Source: Aquimarina latercula DSM 2041 (GTDB taxonomy: Bacteria; Bacteroidota; Bacteroidia; Flavobacteriales; Flavobacteriaceae). From it: a stretch of DNA of 64,000 bases. Numbering within the stretch: position 1 is the first letter of the stretch; each line of letters opens with the position of its first letter. The notes under the pieces were generated by a model. The model worked only from the letters and a program-made list of their open reading frames with translations. It was not told where the DNA came from and made no database searches. Location: contig NZ_AUMK01000015.1 of assembly GCF_000430645.1 (NCBI RefSeq), positions 1-64,000 on the forward strand. The letters are read 5' to 3'. Shown here one piece after another: positions 8,720 through 17,265 of this stretch. The position numbers and the translations under genes were made by a program.

Positions 8720-10187
8720 TATGAATTTATTGATGAACATAACTGGTCATTTTGAAGTGTTTTTAAAAAGTAAAAAAGGGCTTGTCACAATTTTGTTGTC
8801 AATAATTGTTTTTAATACTGGATTGTATGTAAAATCTAGTTATAGTGATTATTCTTCAATTCAAGCTAGAAGGGATGCTTCAGGTTTCTCCCACGATAAA
8901 GCATATAAATTTGCTTATTTTTATTTCTACACAGGTCATTTCCCTTTAGCTACATTAAATACTGATTTAAAATATTCTGAAGAAGGTGCAAATAAAGAAA
9001 TAACCAATAGAGGTAAGGATTTGATTATGGAATATAAGCATTGGTCGAGACTTGGTGAAAGTGCTCGAATTTTAGCTTATTTACCGAATGCTTATCTTAA
9101 AGGCTCTCCAGAAAACCCTTCTATTAAATTGTTTAATGCTTTCGTGTTTACTATTGGGCTGTTACTATTATTCTTTGGGTTTTGGAGACTAAGAAAACCA
9201 ATGTTTGGTTTTCTTTTGTGTGTTTTAATCAATAGCACTCCTTTTTTTCTTTATGAAGTGTATTCCCATGAAAATATTTTTGGATTAATGGCTTCTGTTT
9301 TTTTTATAATATTAGGGCTAAATGTAAATGTATTGTTTTCTGCATCTATTGATTATTTTAAATTAATTTTGACGGCAATAATTTCTGGGATAACGATTGG
9401 TTTTTTTAGTGAATTTAGAAATGAAATTTCAGTAGTTTTAGTTTCATTGTTATTGATCTATATGTTGTCTAAACATATTAAGTTAATTCCGAAAATAACT
9501 TTAGTTTTAACAGTTGTATTTTTCTTTAATTCTTGTAAGTCATATATTAGAAATGAGTTTAATCTAAAGTTTGAAAAGACCAGTCATTTAGTAAGTCTTT
9601 ATGGAGGGCATGTGTATAATGGAGCTAAAATTAAGGGTCATAATTTTTGGCACCCTATGTTTTGCGGATTAGGAGATTTTGATACTAAATATGGGTATGA
9701 ATGGAATGATATAAAAGCATACAATTATGCAATTCCTATTCTAAATAATAGGTATAGTATGAATATCCATTATTCGGGTAAATATCAGACAGATGATTAC
9801 TACGATGATTATAGGTTGTATTATAAAAAACCAGAAGAATTATCACATTATGAAGAAGTGGTGAAAGAAAAAGTGTTGACGGACATAAAAAATGATCGTT
9901 TTTGGTATGCTAATATCATAGTAAAAAGAATATTTAGGACATTAACAACAACAATACCTGTACCTTACTTAGGTTTATTGTTATTTCCAGTTTTTTATTT
10001 TTTGGTAAAGCGGAAAGATTGGGACTGGATCAAGCTTATTATAGTTTCTCTTCCTTTATCAGCTACTTCTATTATAGTACATTCAGGAAAAGGTACTACT
10101 TATAACTCATTATTCGTTTATTTTGTATTGGTGATTATTTGTGTTCAATTATATGACCATTACAGCCGGAAGGCCGATATCACTTAA
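8712..10187 (+). CDS. Polytopic membrane protein of unknown function, possible GT-C partner of the GtrB-like enzyme
   Basis: I do not recognise a family. The 491 residues contain about nine hydrophobic segments, a large loop after about residue 30 (with a YSDYSSIQARRD stretch) and a soluble, aromatic-rich region at about 280-410 before the last two to three helices. The ATG at 8712 overlaps the upstream gene; a second ATG at 8721, one base past the upstream stop, is an equally plausible start. In gtr-type loci a GT2 polyprenyl-phosphate transferase is followed by a dedicated GT-C enzyme that uses the lipid-linked sugar, and the position fits that role. The role is inferred from position only. 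Confidence 0.7.
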   Translation: MISMNLLMNITGHFEVFLKSKKGLVTILLSIIVFNTGLYVKSSYSDYSSIQARRDASGFSHDKAYKFAYFYFYTGHFPLATLNTDLKYSEEGANKEITNRGKDLIMEYKHWSRLGESARILAYLPNAYLKGSPENPSIKLFNAFVFTIGLLLLFFGFWRLRKPMFGFLLCVLINSTPFFLYEVYSHENIFGLMASVFFIILGLNVNVLFSASIDYFKLILTAIISGITIGFFSEFRNEISVVLVSLLLIYMLSKHIKLIPKITLVLTVVFFFNSCKSYIRNEFNLKFEKTSHLVSLYGGHVYNGAKIKGHNFWHPMFCGLGDFDTKYGYEWNDIKAYNYAIPILNNRYSMNIHYSGKYQTDDYYDDYRLYYKKPEELSHYEEVVKEKVLTDIKNDRFWYANIIVKRIFRTLTTTIPVPYLGLLLFPVFYFLVKRKDWDWIKLIIVSLPLSATSIIVHSGKGTTYNSLFVYFVLVIICVQLYDHYSRKADIT

Positions 10188-11098
10188 AATATAGAAAACC
10201 CAGTTAAGGTTGTTAATCTTTCTAATGCATACATTCCTAATTCAGAATTTCCTTTTGGGTTTAATGGGGGGCTCCAGGTTGTAACGGCATATTGACCTGG
10301 ATGAATAGCAGCAATTCCACCACCAACACCACTTTTGCCAGGCAAACCTACTCTAAAACTAAACTCTCCTGCTTCATCATAAAAACCACAAGTTTGCATA
10401 ATAGCATTAATACGTTTTGTTTTTCTTTCAGAAATCACTTGTTTTTCATCAAATAGAGTTCTTCCAGAATTTGCATAAACCATAAAAGCGGTCGCTAATT
10501 CTTTACAAGACATAGCTATAGAACATTGGTAAATGTACAAGTCTAATACAGTTTCTATGTCGTTTTTGATATTGCCAAAAGATTTCATTAAGTGCAGTAG
10601 AGAAGCATTTCTATGACTATATTTCATTTCAGAATTAAAAACTTTCGAGTTAACATCAATAGTTGTATTTCCCGCGATTTTACGAATAAATTCTAAAAGT
10701 TGTTTCTTGGGGTTTTCTAGCGTCGAAACTAAGACATCAGCAATAACCAGAGCACCTGAATTTATCAAAGGATTTCTTGGTATTCCGTTTTCGTATTCTA
10801 ATTGTACTAAAGAATTAAAAGGATCTCCAGAAGGTTCTACATCTACACGTTCAAATAATTCATCATCTAATAAAGACATCGCTAGTGTTAAAGAAAATAC
10901 TTTAGATATACTTTGAATGGAAAATTGTTCCTGTTCATTTCCAAAACCATAATGACCTGAGCTAATACAATATAAATGCATTCCAAATTTATTTGGATCC
11001 ACTTTAGCCAATTCAGGAATATAGGAGGCTACCTTTCCATTATTTTGTTTATTCGATAATTCTTCTTGAATGGTGTCAAGAATTTTTTGGTACTGCAT
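10184..11098 (-). CDS. glsA: Glutaminase (serine-dependent beta-lactamase fold)
   Basis: A 304-residue protein of the glutaminase A family, hydrolysing L-glutamine to glutamate and ammonia in the cytoplasm. The catalytic SxxK is Ser63-Ile-Ser-Lys66 in FSIQSISKVF. Other family motifs are VEPSGDPFNSLVQLE, NPLINSGALV (about 130-139) and PGKSGVGGGIAA near the C-terminus. Length matches the usual 305-310. The stop overlaps that of the convergent polysaccharide gene by 4 nt, and the gene lies 7 nt downstream of pepE, so the two are probably cotranscribed. Confidence 0.95.
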   Translation of the reverse strand: MQYQKILDTIQEELSNKQNNGKVASYIPELAKVDPNKFGMHLYCISSGHYGFGNEQEQFSIQSISKVFSLTLAMSLLDDELFERVDVEPSGDPFNSLVQLEYENGIPRNPLINSGALVIADVLVSTLENPKKQLLEFIRKIAGNTTIDVNSKVFNSEMKYSHRNASLLHLMKSFGNIKNDIETVLDLYIYQCSIAMSCKELATAFMVYANSGRTLFDEKQVISERKTKRINAIMQTCGFYDEAGEFSFRVGLPGKSGVGGGIAAIHPGQYAVTTWSPPLNPKGNSELGMYALERLTTLTGFSIF

Positions 11099-11105
11099 AC
11101 AAAGT

Positions 11106-11813
11106 TTAATTTAAACCTAATAAAGAGCTATCAGGCTCTATTTCATAAGGAGTTTTGTTTTGTTCAAAAACCCTAGCAGAGAATTCTCCCTTTAATTGAA
11201 TATCATTCTCCTGAATTCTTAACCAACTCCCTTCTCTAAGTCCAACTACAGGTTGTGGATTTAACTTATGAAATTCTTTAATACGTGTTTCCCTAGTTTC
11301 TCCTTTATGCGTAGAGTTTGGATCAGGGTCTAAATAATGTGCGTTTATATTAAAAGGCATAACCCCTAGTGTTTTAAGACTTGGAGGATGTACAATAGGC
11401 ATATCATTAGTGGTCTGCATGGTAAGCCCACAAATATTACTTCCAGCACTGGTGCCTAGATAAGGAACACCTGTGTCAATTGCTTGTTTAAGAGGTTCTA
11501 GTACATTATTTCTATATAATTGATTAACGAGTAGGAACGTATTTCCTCCACCAGTAAAAACTCCTTGTGTATTTTCGAATGCTTCCGTTATATCAGAAAA
11601 CATATGGATCCCAAGTATTCTTTTATTTATTTTCTTAAAAATATTGTTAACTCCTATGGTATATTCATCTAGGGTGATCCCTCCTGGACGTGCATATGGG
11701 ATAAACAAAATTTGCTCAGAATCTTTATAAAGCTCAATTAAAGTATCAAATAAATATTCTAATGGACCACTTCCATGGATGGTAGAGGTACTTGCAATGA
11801 CACAGTTTTGCAT
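11106..11813 (-). CDS. pepE: Dipeptidase E (peptidase S51, alpha-aspartyl dipeptidase)
   Basis: A 235-residue cytoplasmic peptidase that cleaves Asp-X dipeptides. The nucleophile Ser122 lies in GTSAGSN, and Asp137 and His159 occupy the positions that pair with it in the E. coli enzyme (S120/D135/H157, a constant offset of two). The TGGGNT strand-turn (87-92) is also typical. It is the first gene of a two-gene minus-strand unit with glsA, which suggests shared use in amino-acid catabolism (glutamine and aspartyl peptides). Confidence 0.93.
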   Translation of the reverse strand: MQNCVIASTSTIHGSGPLEYLFDTLIELYKDSEQILFIPYARPGGITLDEYTIGVNNIFKKINKRILGIHMFSDITEAFENTQGVFTGGGNTFLLVNQLYRNNVLEPLKQAIDTGVPYLGTSAGSNICGLTMQTTNDMPIVHPPSLKTLGVMPFNINAHYLDPDPNSTHKGETRETRIKEFHKLNPQPVVGLREGSWLRIQENDIQLKGEFSARVFEQNKTPYEIEPDSSLLGLN

Positions 11814-11921
11814 ATAATTGTTTTTAGTAAAGGTAGTTTAACGTTTTCTTATAGAGAAATCTTCAAAACATATTGAAAAAATATAGTATCTTCAATACAT
11901 ACAAATTTAACCCAGCTAACT

Positions 11922-12710
11922 ATGAAAATGAAATTATCCCTACTATTTATATGCTTTACAATTAGTTTTTCTTTTGCCCAAATAACTTCGAGAGTTATGA
12001 TTGATGGTCGCGTGAGTGCCCCCATTGGTGATGATGTAGAGGGTGTTGTTGTCTATAATTTGACTACTAAAAAAGGGACTATTACAGATGATAAAGGTAA
12101 TTTTAGGATAAGTGTTGGCACCAATGATAAAATAGAGGTAATTGCGATGCAATATCAAAAGTTTGTTGTATTAATTGATAAAGGGGTATTAAATAATAGG
12201 AGATTGAATATTTTTTTGAATGAATCCGTTAATCTACTAGATGAAGTTATTGTTACTCCATACGATCTGTTGGGTAACGTTTCTATTGATGTTAAAAAAA
12301 TTGATGTTTCGGAGAGTGGATTAGATGATGTTGCTAGACTTACCTCCGATAGAATTAATGATACAGATTATGATTGGACAGCGGATGAATTATCTGAGTT
12401 AGAAAACAAAGTCTTTTTAGAGGATAGGATGATTTATGGACTTAATTTTGTAAACCTTTTTAAAGTAGTTTTTAAAAATAAAGACAATAATGATGATAAG
12501 ACCCCTGCTGATATTGATGTAAAGGTCAGAAAAATGTATAATGATGAGTTTTTTAAAACAAACTTAGCGTTAGAAATGGATCAAATTAATGATTTTATCT
12601 TTTTTGCAGAAGAAAATGGGTTAGATAAATCATACCTAGAAGAAGGTAATGAATTGAATCTTCTCGAATTTTTGGTGTCTCAAAGTAAAGTTTATAAAGA
12701 TCGTAAATAA
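11922..12710 (+). CDS. Secreted protein with carboxypeptidase-like regulatory domain
   Basis: A 262-residue protein with signal peptide (residues 1-19, ending SFA before Gln). It is followed by a CarboxypepD_reg-like beta-sandwich (about 24-105: DGRVSAPIGDDVEGVVVYNL, TDDKGNFRISV, LNESVNLLDEVIVTPYDLLG). The remaining 150 residues are charged, helical in appearance and of no known family. Its end (LLEFLVSQSKVYK) closely resembles the end of the next gene's product (LLEFFQTKAKSYK), so the two are tandem paralogues. Periplasmic or outer-membrane-associated location is inferred. Confidence 0.8.
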   Translation: MKMKLSLLFICFTISFSFAQITSRVMIDGRVSAPIGDDVEGVVVYNLTTKKGTITDDKGNFRISVGTNDKIEVIAMQYQKFVVLIDKGVLNNRRLNIFLNESVNLLDEVIVTPYDLLGNVSIDVKKIDVSESGLDDVARLTSDRINDTDYDWTADELSELENKVFLEDRMIYGLNFVNLFKVVFKNKDNNDDKTPADIDVKVRKMYNDEFFKTNLALEMDQINDFIFFAEENGLDKSYLEEGNELNLLEFLVSQSKVYKDRK

Positions 12711-12734
12711 CGTTTTTAATAGCGCAACATTTTT

Positions 12735-12758
12735 AAAGACCTTTCGTCTTTTGAATTA
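12735..12758 (+). terminator. Weak hairpin after the first secreted paralogue
   Basis: AAAGAC-CTTTC-GTCTTT (12735-12751) forms a short six-pair hairpin 25 nt after the stop, followed by only a short T stretch. It may be a weak terminator. Confidence 0.3.
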
Positions 12759-12827
12759 GTATGACAGGGTTTCTAGGTTTATCCATAAGAAAACATATCG
12801 AATCGGGTCATAAAACTAATTCATCAT

Positions 12828-13589
12828 ATGGCCAGAATTTTACCTATTCTTATATTTTTTGTTGTTATAACTAACACTTTTGGACAATCTCAAAGATTAA
12901 AGGGAGTTATCGTTGCTGATTCATTAGATGGATTTGCCATAAATATTGTAAACTATACTAAGAAGATAGGAACTACCAATGATGACAAAGGTTATTTTGA
13001 AATTCCTGTATCAATTAATGATTCCATTATTTTTTCTTCTGTCCAATATGAGATAGTCTCTCTTGTTGTAGGAGATTTTGATATAAATAACGAAGATTTT
13101 CGAATAAAACTGACTCCTATTGTAAGAAAACTGGATCAAGTAAATGTTAGTAACATTAATCTTTCAGGAAATATTGATAAAGATACTAAAGGTATTAAGA
13201 CAAAACCTTTTGTAAGTAATAAGAGTTTGGGGCTCCCATTTAGAGATATAAAACAACCTACCCAAGTAGAAAGAAGAATCTATACTGCAAAATCTGGAAT
13301 TATAGATCGCCCGATTAATTATTTAAATGGAACGCTAAAAAAATTAAAAAAAATAAAATCTATTCAGGATTTAGATAAACTAATTCATAAAGGTGAAACC
13401 TCATTTAGTGTTACATTTTTTACAAATGATTTGGGATTGTCAGAAGATCTAATATCTGATTTTATGTATTATTGCGCGGAAGATAGCTATTTTGAAAACT
13501 TATTAGAAAACACTAAAAAATTATCATTATTAGAGTTTTTTCAGACCAAAGCAAAGTCCTATAAAGAGTTTAAAGAAATTGATAAATAA
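12828..13589 (+). CDS. Secreted paralogue with carboxypeptidase-like regulatory domain
   Basis: A 253-residue protein with signal peptide (1-19, ending TFG before Gln) and one CarboxypepD_reg-like domain (about 22-105: LKGVIVADSLDGFAIN, NDDKGYFEIPVS). An unassigned C-terminal half shares the terminal LLEFF...SYK motif with the upstream gene product. The linker between the domains has diverged most. The 117-nt gap to the upstream gene suggests its own promoter. Function unknown. Confidence 0.78.
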   Translation: MARILPILIFFVVITNTFGQSQRLKGVIVADSLDGFAINIVNYTKKIGTTNDDKGYFEIPVSINDSIIFSSVQYEIVSLVVGDFDINNEDFRIKLTPIVRKLDQVNVSNINLSGNIDKDTKGIKTKPFVSNKSLGLPFRDIKQPTQVERRIYTAKSGIIDRPINYLNGTLKKLKKIKSIQDLDKLIHKGETSFSVTFFTNDLGLSEDLISDFMYYCAEDSYFENLLENTKKLSLLEFFQTKAKSYKEFKEIDK

Positions 13590-13672
13590 CTTTCTTTTTA
13601 TTTAATAAAACATTTTTGGCATAATATTTTATGTCAAAATAGTACATTTACCATCGTATAAATTATTTTAAA

Positions 13673-14179
13673 TTGAAGAAATTATTAATTATTTTATCAG
13701 TATTTCTGGTTTCATTGAGTTCGTTTACCGCCTTACATAAATTCTATGTTAGTGTAACACAAATAGAATATAAAGAAGAAGAGAAATCTTTGCAGATTAT
13801 TTCCAGGATTTTTGTCGATGATATAGAAGAAGTTCTTAGAAAAAGATATGATGAGACGATAGAGTTAGTTTCTAATGAACAGGAAGAAAAGGTAGATCAG
13901 TATCTAACTACATATTTAAAACAAAAGCTATCTATTACAGTAAATGGAGAGGAAGTCTTTTTTAATTTCATAGGGAAAGAATATGATAATGATTTAGTCC
14001 TGTGTTATCTAGAGGTAGAAAATGTAGAATCCTTAAAAACGATAGTTGTTTCTAATCAAGTTTTGATGCATTTCTTTGATGATCAGCAGAATATCATACA
14101 TGTCAAAAAACAAGAAAAACGTAAAAGCCTTATACTCGAAAAAGAAAAAGATCAAGGCATGTTAAAGTTTAGTGAATAA
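13673..14179 (+). CDS. DUF6702-like secreted protein
   Basis: A 168-residue protein starting from TTG at 13673; no in-frame ATG gives a signal peptide. Residues 1-20 are a hydrophobic signal sequence (KKLLIILSVFLVSLSSF) followed by HKFYVSVTQIEY, the usual start of the small DUF6702 family in Bacteroidota. That family is commonly encoded just upstream of an M1 aminopeptidase, as here (the next gene starts 61 nt downstream). No enzymatic motif is visible. A role as an accessory to the neighbouring peptidase is an inference from synteny. Confidence 0.75.
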   Translation: MKKLLIILSVFLVSLSSFTALHKFYVSVTQIEYKEEEKSLQIISRIFVDDIEEVLRKRYDETIELVSNEQEEKVDQYLTTYLKQKLSITVNGEEVFFNFIGKEYDNDLVLCYLEVENVESLKTIVVSNQVLMHFFDDQQNIIHVKKQEKRKSLILEKEKDQGMLKFSE

Positions 14180-14240
14180 ATCACTAAACTTTTAAAAAAC
14201 AACTATTTTGCAATTTATTACTTAACACAATTACACTCTA

Positions 14241-16553
14241 ATGAAAAAAACACTTTTTATTCTCACAGTAGGGTTCTTTATTTCTAGCTTAGGACTGTAC
14301 GCTCAAAATGAAAAAAACAGCGAGGAAGCTCGTGAGTTGGGGCATACAAATCAGAATAAGTTTAAGCAAATGTATGATGAGTTTGCTACACCTAATATGT
14401 ATCGAACTGCTTCTGGAGCTCCAGGTTCTGCTTACTATCAACAGCAAGCAGATTATAAAATGGATATCGAGCTTGATGATAAAAACAAAAAACTTACAGG
14501 TAAAGAAACTATTACCTATACTAATAATTCTCCTGATAATTTAGAATTTCTTTGGATACAATTAGATCAGAATATGCGATCTAGAAAATCAAAAACGCCA
14601 TTAATTCAACCAACTAGAGTGGACGCAACTGATCCACCAAATAGATTTGTAGGTAAATATTTAGGAGAGTCTTTTGATGGAGGATTTAATATCACGGCTG
14701 TTAAAGATGCTTCGGGTAAACCTTTAGAATATACTATTAATGGAACAATGATGCGTGTAGAGATGCCTAAAGATTTAGCATCTGGTAGTAAATTTGTGTT
14801 TTCTATAGATTGGTGGTATAACATTAACGATCACGTTAATGGAAGAGGAAGATCGGGTTATGAAGAATTCGAAGATGGAAATAGAGCGTATGTTATCGCA
14901 CAGTTTTATCCTAGAATGGCAGTTTATAATGATGTAGAAGGATGGCAGAATCACCAATTCTGGGGAAGAGGAGAGTTTGCACTTCCTTTTGGAGATTTCG
15001 ATGTTAATATTACAGTACCAGCGGATCATATTTTAGATGCGACTGGAGTTTTGGTAAACAGAAAAGAGGTATTTACTAAAGAAATGATGAGTCGTTACGA
15101 AAAGGCTAAGAAATCATATAATAAACCAGTTCTTATTGTAACTCAAAAAGAAGCAGAAGCTAAAGAAAAAACATTTTCCGAAAGCAAAAAAACTTGGAGA
15201 CTTAGTGCAAAAAATGTAAGAGATTTTGGGTTTGCCACTTCTAGAAGATTTATTTGGGATATGATGGCGGTAAAAATTGGAGGTAAAGATGTAATGGCGG
15301 TTTCCATGTATCCTAAAGAAGGAAATCCTTTATGGGAAGATTGGTCAACTAAAGCCGTAGCAAGTACTTTAAAATCGTATAGTAGAATGACCTTTGATTA
15401 CCCATATCACAAAGCTATTTCTGTACATGCTAAGAATCAAGGTATGGAATACCCTATGATTTGTTGGAATTATGGTAGACCTGATAAAAAAGGAAAATTT
15501 AGTGATCGTACTAAATTTGGTATGATGAGTGTTATTATTCACGAAGTTGGACATAACTTTTTTCCAATGATTGTAAATAGTGATGAGCGTCAATGGACTT
15601 GGATGGATGAAGGTCTTAATACTTTTGTTCAATATGTTGCCGAGCAAGATTTTGGAGAATGGTATCCAGATGCAATTGCACCGCTTAAAAAATACCCTTC
15701 TCGAAGAGGACCAGCTGCTAAAATAGTTCCTTATATGAGTGGAGACCAGAGTTTTATATCTCCTATTATGTCTCAGTCTAATAATATTTATCAATTTGGT
15801 TCTAATGCATATTCCAAACCGGCTACGGGATTAAATATTCTTAGAGAAACTGTTATGGGTAGAGATCTTTTTGATTATTCTTTTAGAACATATTCTCAAA
15901 GATGGATGTTTAAGCATCCAACACCAGAAGATTTCTTTAGAACTATGGAAGATGCATCTGCTGTGGATTTAGATTGGTTCTGGAGAGGATGGTTCTATAC
16001 TACAGATTACACAGATATCGGTGTTAAAGATGTTAAGAAATATGTTGTTTCGAAAGAACCAAATCAAAGAGCAAAGGATTTTGCAGCTGCACGAGGAGCT
16101 AAAATTGAAGATTTTGGGCCATTGGTATTTATGGTAGAAGAAGGTAGTGAGGAATATGAAAAAATCAAAAAGAATGGTAATATCATTGACAATGCTAAGA
16201 CCTTAAAAGAATATTTGATTGATAATTTTTCTGTAGAAGAAAGAGAAGTTCTTAAGGAGCCAAAATATTTTTATGAAGTTACCTTTGAAAAACCTGGTGG
16301 TTTAGTAATGCCATTAATAGTAGAGTATACTTATGAAGATGGTACTACAGAGACTATAACGTATCCAGCGGAGATTTGGAGAAAAAATGATGCAGCTGTA
16401 AAAAGAGCGATCGCTTCAGAAAAAGCAATTTCTAAAATTGTTGTAGATCCTAATCAAGAGACTGCTGATATCGATACTTCTAATAATAGCTGGCCTAAGA
16501 ATAAAAAATTAGGAAAATTTGATAAGTTTAAAAATAAGGTAAAAGGGCAATAG
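14241..16553 (+). CDS. Exported M1-family zinc metallopeptidase
   Basis: A 770-residue gluzincin aminopeptidase with signal peptide (1-21, ending LYA before Gln). The zinc site is H434-E-V-G-H438 and, after the canonical 18-residue spacing, Glu457 in WMDEGLN. An N-terminal beta-domain typical of M1 enzymes (about 45-250) and a C-terminal domain follow the usual order. A distinct C-terminal segment (about 590-770) is Lys/Glu-rich. It probably trims peptides in the periplasm or at the cell surface and follows a DUF6702-like gene, a common pairing. A strong terminator closes the unit. Confidence 0.92.
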   Translation: MKKTLFILTVGFFISSLGLYAQNEKNSEEARELGHTNQNKFKQMYDEFATPNMYRTASGAPGSAYYQQQADYKMDIELDDKNKKLTGKETITYTNNSPDNLEFLWIQLDQNMRSRKSKTPLIQPTRVDATDPPNRFVGKYLGESFDGGFNITAVKDASGKPLEYTINGTMMRVEMPKDLASGSKFVFSIDWWYNINDHVNGRGRSGYEEFEDGNRAYVIAQFYPRMAVYNDVEGWQNHQFWGRGEFALPFGDFDVNITVPADHILDATGVLVNRKEVFTKEMMSRYEKAKKSYNKPVLIVTQKEAEAKEKTFSESKKTWRLSAKNVRDFGFATSRRFIWDMMAVKIGGKDVMAVSMYPKEGNPLWEDWSTKAVASTLKSYSRMTFDYPYHKAISVHAKNQGMEYPMICWNYGRPDKKGKFSDRTKFGMMSVIIHEVGHNFFPMIVNSDERQWTWMDEGLNTFVQYVAEQDFGEWYPDAIAPLKKYPSRRGPAAKIVPYMSGDQSFISPIMSQSNNIYQFGSNAYSKPATGLNILRETVMGRDLFDYSFRTYSQRWMFKHPTPEDFFRTMEDASAVDLDWFWRGWFYTTDYTDIGVKDVKKYVVSKEPNQRAKDFAAARGAKIEDFGPLVFMVEEGSEEYEKIKKNGNIIDNAKTLKEYLIDNFSVEEREVLKEPKYFYEVTFEKPGGLVMPLIVEYTYEDGTTETITYPAEIWRKNDAAVKRAIASEKAISKIVVDPNQETADIDTSNNSWPKNKKLGKFDKFKNKVKGQ

Positions 16554-16579
16554 TTAAAAAACCTTTAAATTATAGATTA

Positions 16580-16611
16580 AAGCCGTTCGTGATCACGAAC
16601 GGCTTTTTTGT
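16580..16611 (+). terminator. Intrinsic terminator of the M1 peptidase gene
   Basis: AAGCCGTTCGTGATCACGAACGGCTT is a GC-rich inverted repeat followed by TTTTT, 27 nt after the stop. Confidence 0.9.
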
Positions 16612-16626
16612 ATACATTATTGTAGC

Positions 16627-16634
16627 TATATTTG
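16627..16634 (+). promoter_or_regulatory. -7 promoter box of tatA
   Basis: TATATTTG fits TAnnTTTG exactly and ends only 7 nt before the ATG at 16642. The transcript would therefore have a leader of just a few nucleotides. Confidence 0.55.
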
Positions 16635-16641
16635 CACTGAT

Positions 16642-16935
16642 ATGATTGTATTACCTTTATTTATAAGCGGAACAGAAATTGCCTTTATAGTATTTATTTT
16701 GGTTATGGTTTTCGGAGCAGATAAAATACCTGAAATAGCAAGAGGTTTAGGTAAAGGTATGAGAATTGTAAAAGATGCTACCAATGATATCAAATCTGAA
16801 ATTACCAAAAGCGCTGAAAAGCACGGAATAGATACAGATATTCCTTCTTCTATTACTTCAGATATCAAGAAAGAAATAAATCAAGTTAAAAGTGATATCG
16901 AAGATGTTACTGGTCCAGTAAAACGTAAATTCTAA
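16642..16935 (+). CDS. tatA: Twin-arginine translocase subunit TatA/TatB-like
   Basis: A 97-residue protein with an N-terminal transmembrane helix (about 8-22) and the conserved FGADKIPEIARGLGKGMR hinge and amphipathic helix (about 24-41). A charged cytoplasmic tail follows. These are the hallmarks of TatA/TatE proteins that form the pore for folded Tat substrates. No TatC is adjacent, which is common in Flavobacteriia. The promoter box is almost adjacent to the start codon, so the mRNA is nearly leaderless. Confidence 0.88.
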   Translation: MIVLPLFISGTEIAFIVFILVMVFGADKIPEIARGLGKGMRIVKDATNDIKSEITKSAEKHGIDTDIPSSITSDIKKEINQVKSDIEDVTGPVKRKF

Positions 16936-17265
16936 CTTTACGACACCTTTTTTTAGTATTTCAATAAAAAACCTTCCTTTTTTATAACAAACTTTAAAAA
17001 AATCCTTTGTTTTTTAAGTTTACTTCATTCTGTAGTATTTTTCTGTAAAACCCTTATAAACATTGGTATTTAGAACCAGTTTTTAGTCCTATGCGAGCAT
17101 AGGAACGCAATTATTTTTAAGATTCTTTCAATATAATGTATCAATATTTAGATTTTATTTAATAAATTAGTACAGAAATTAACTAAATGATAATTATTTG
17201 ATGTTTTTAAGGAAATAAAGACCTTAGAAATCATTAACACACAAACTCATTAATCTTATACTAAA
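16936..17265. other. Intergenic region upstream of the S8 peptidase
   Basis: About 330 bp with no credible gene. It holds a perfect 8+2+8 inverted repeat, TCCTATGCGAGCATAGGA (17087-17104), about 160 nt upstream of the start codon. This could be an operator or a leader hairpin; no T run follows it, so it is not a classical terminator. Confidence 0.55.
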
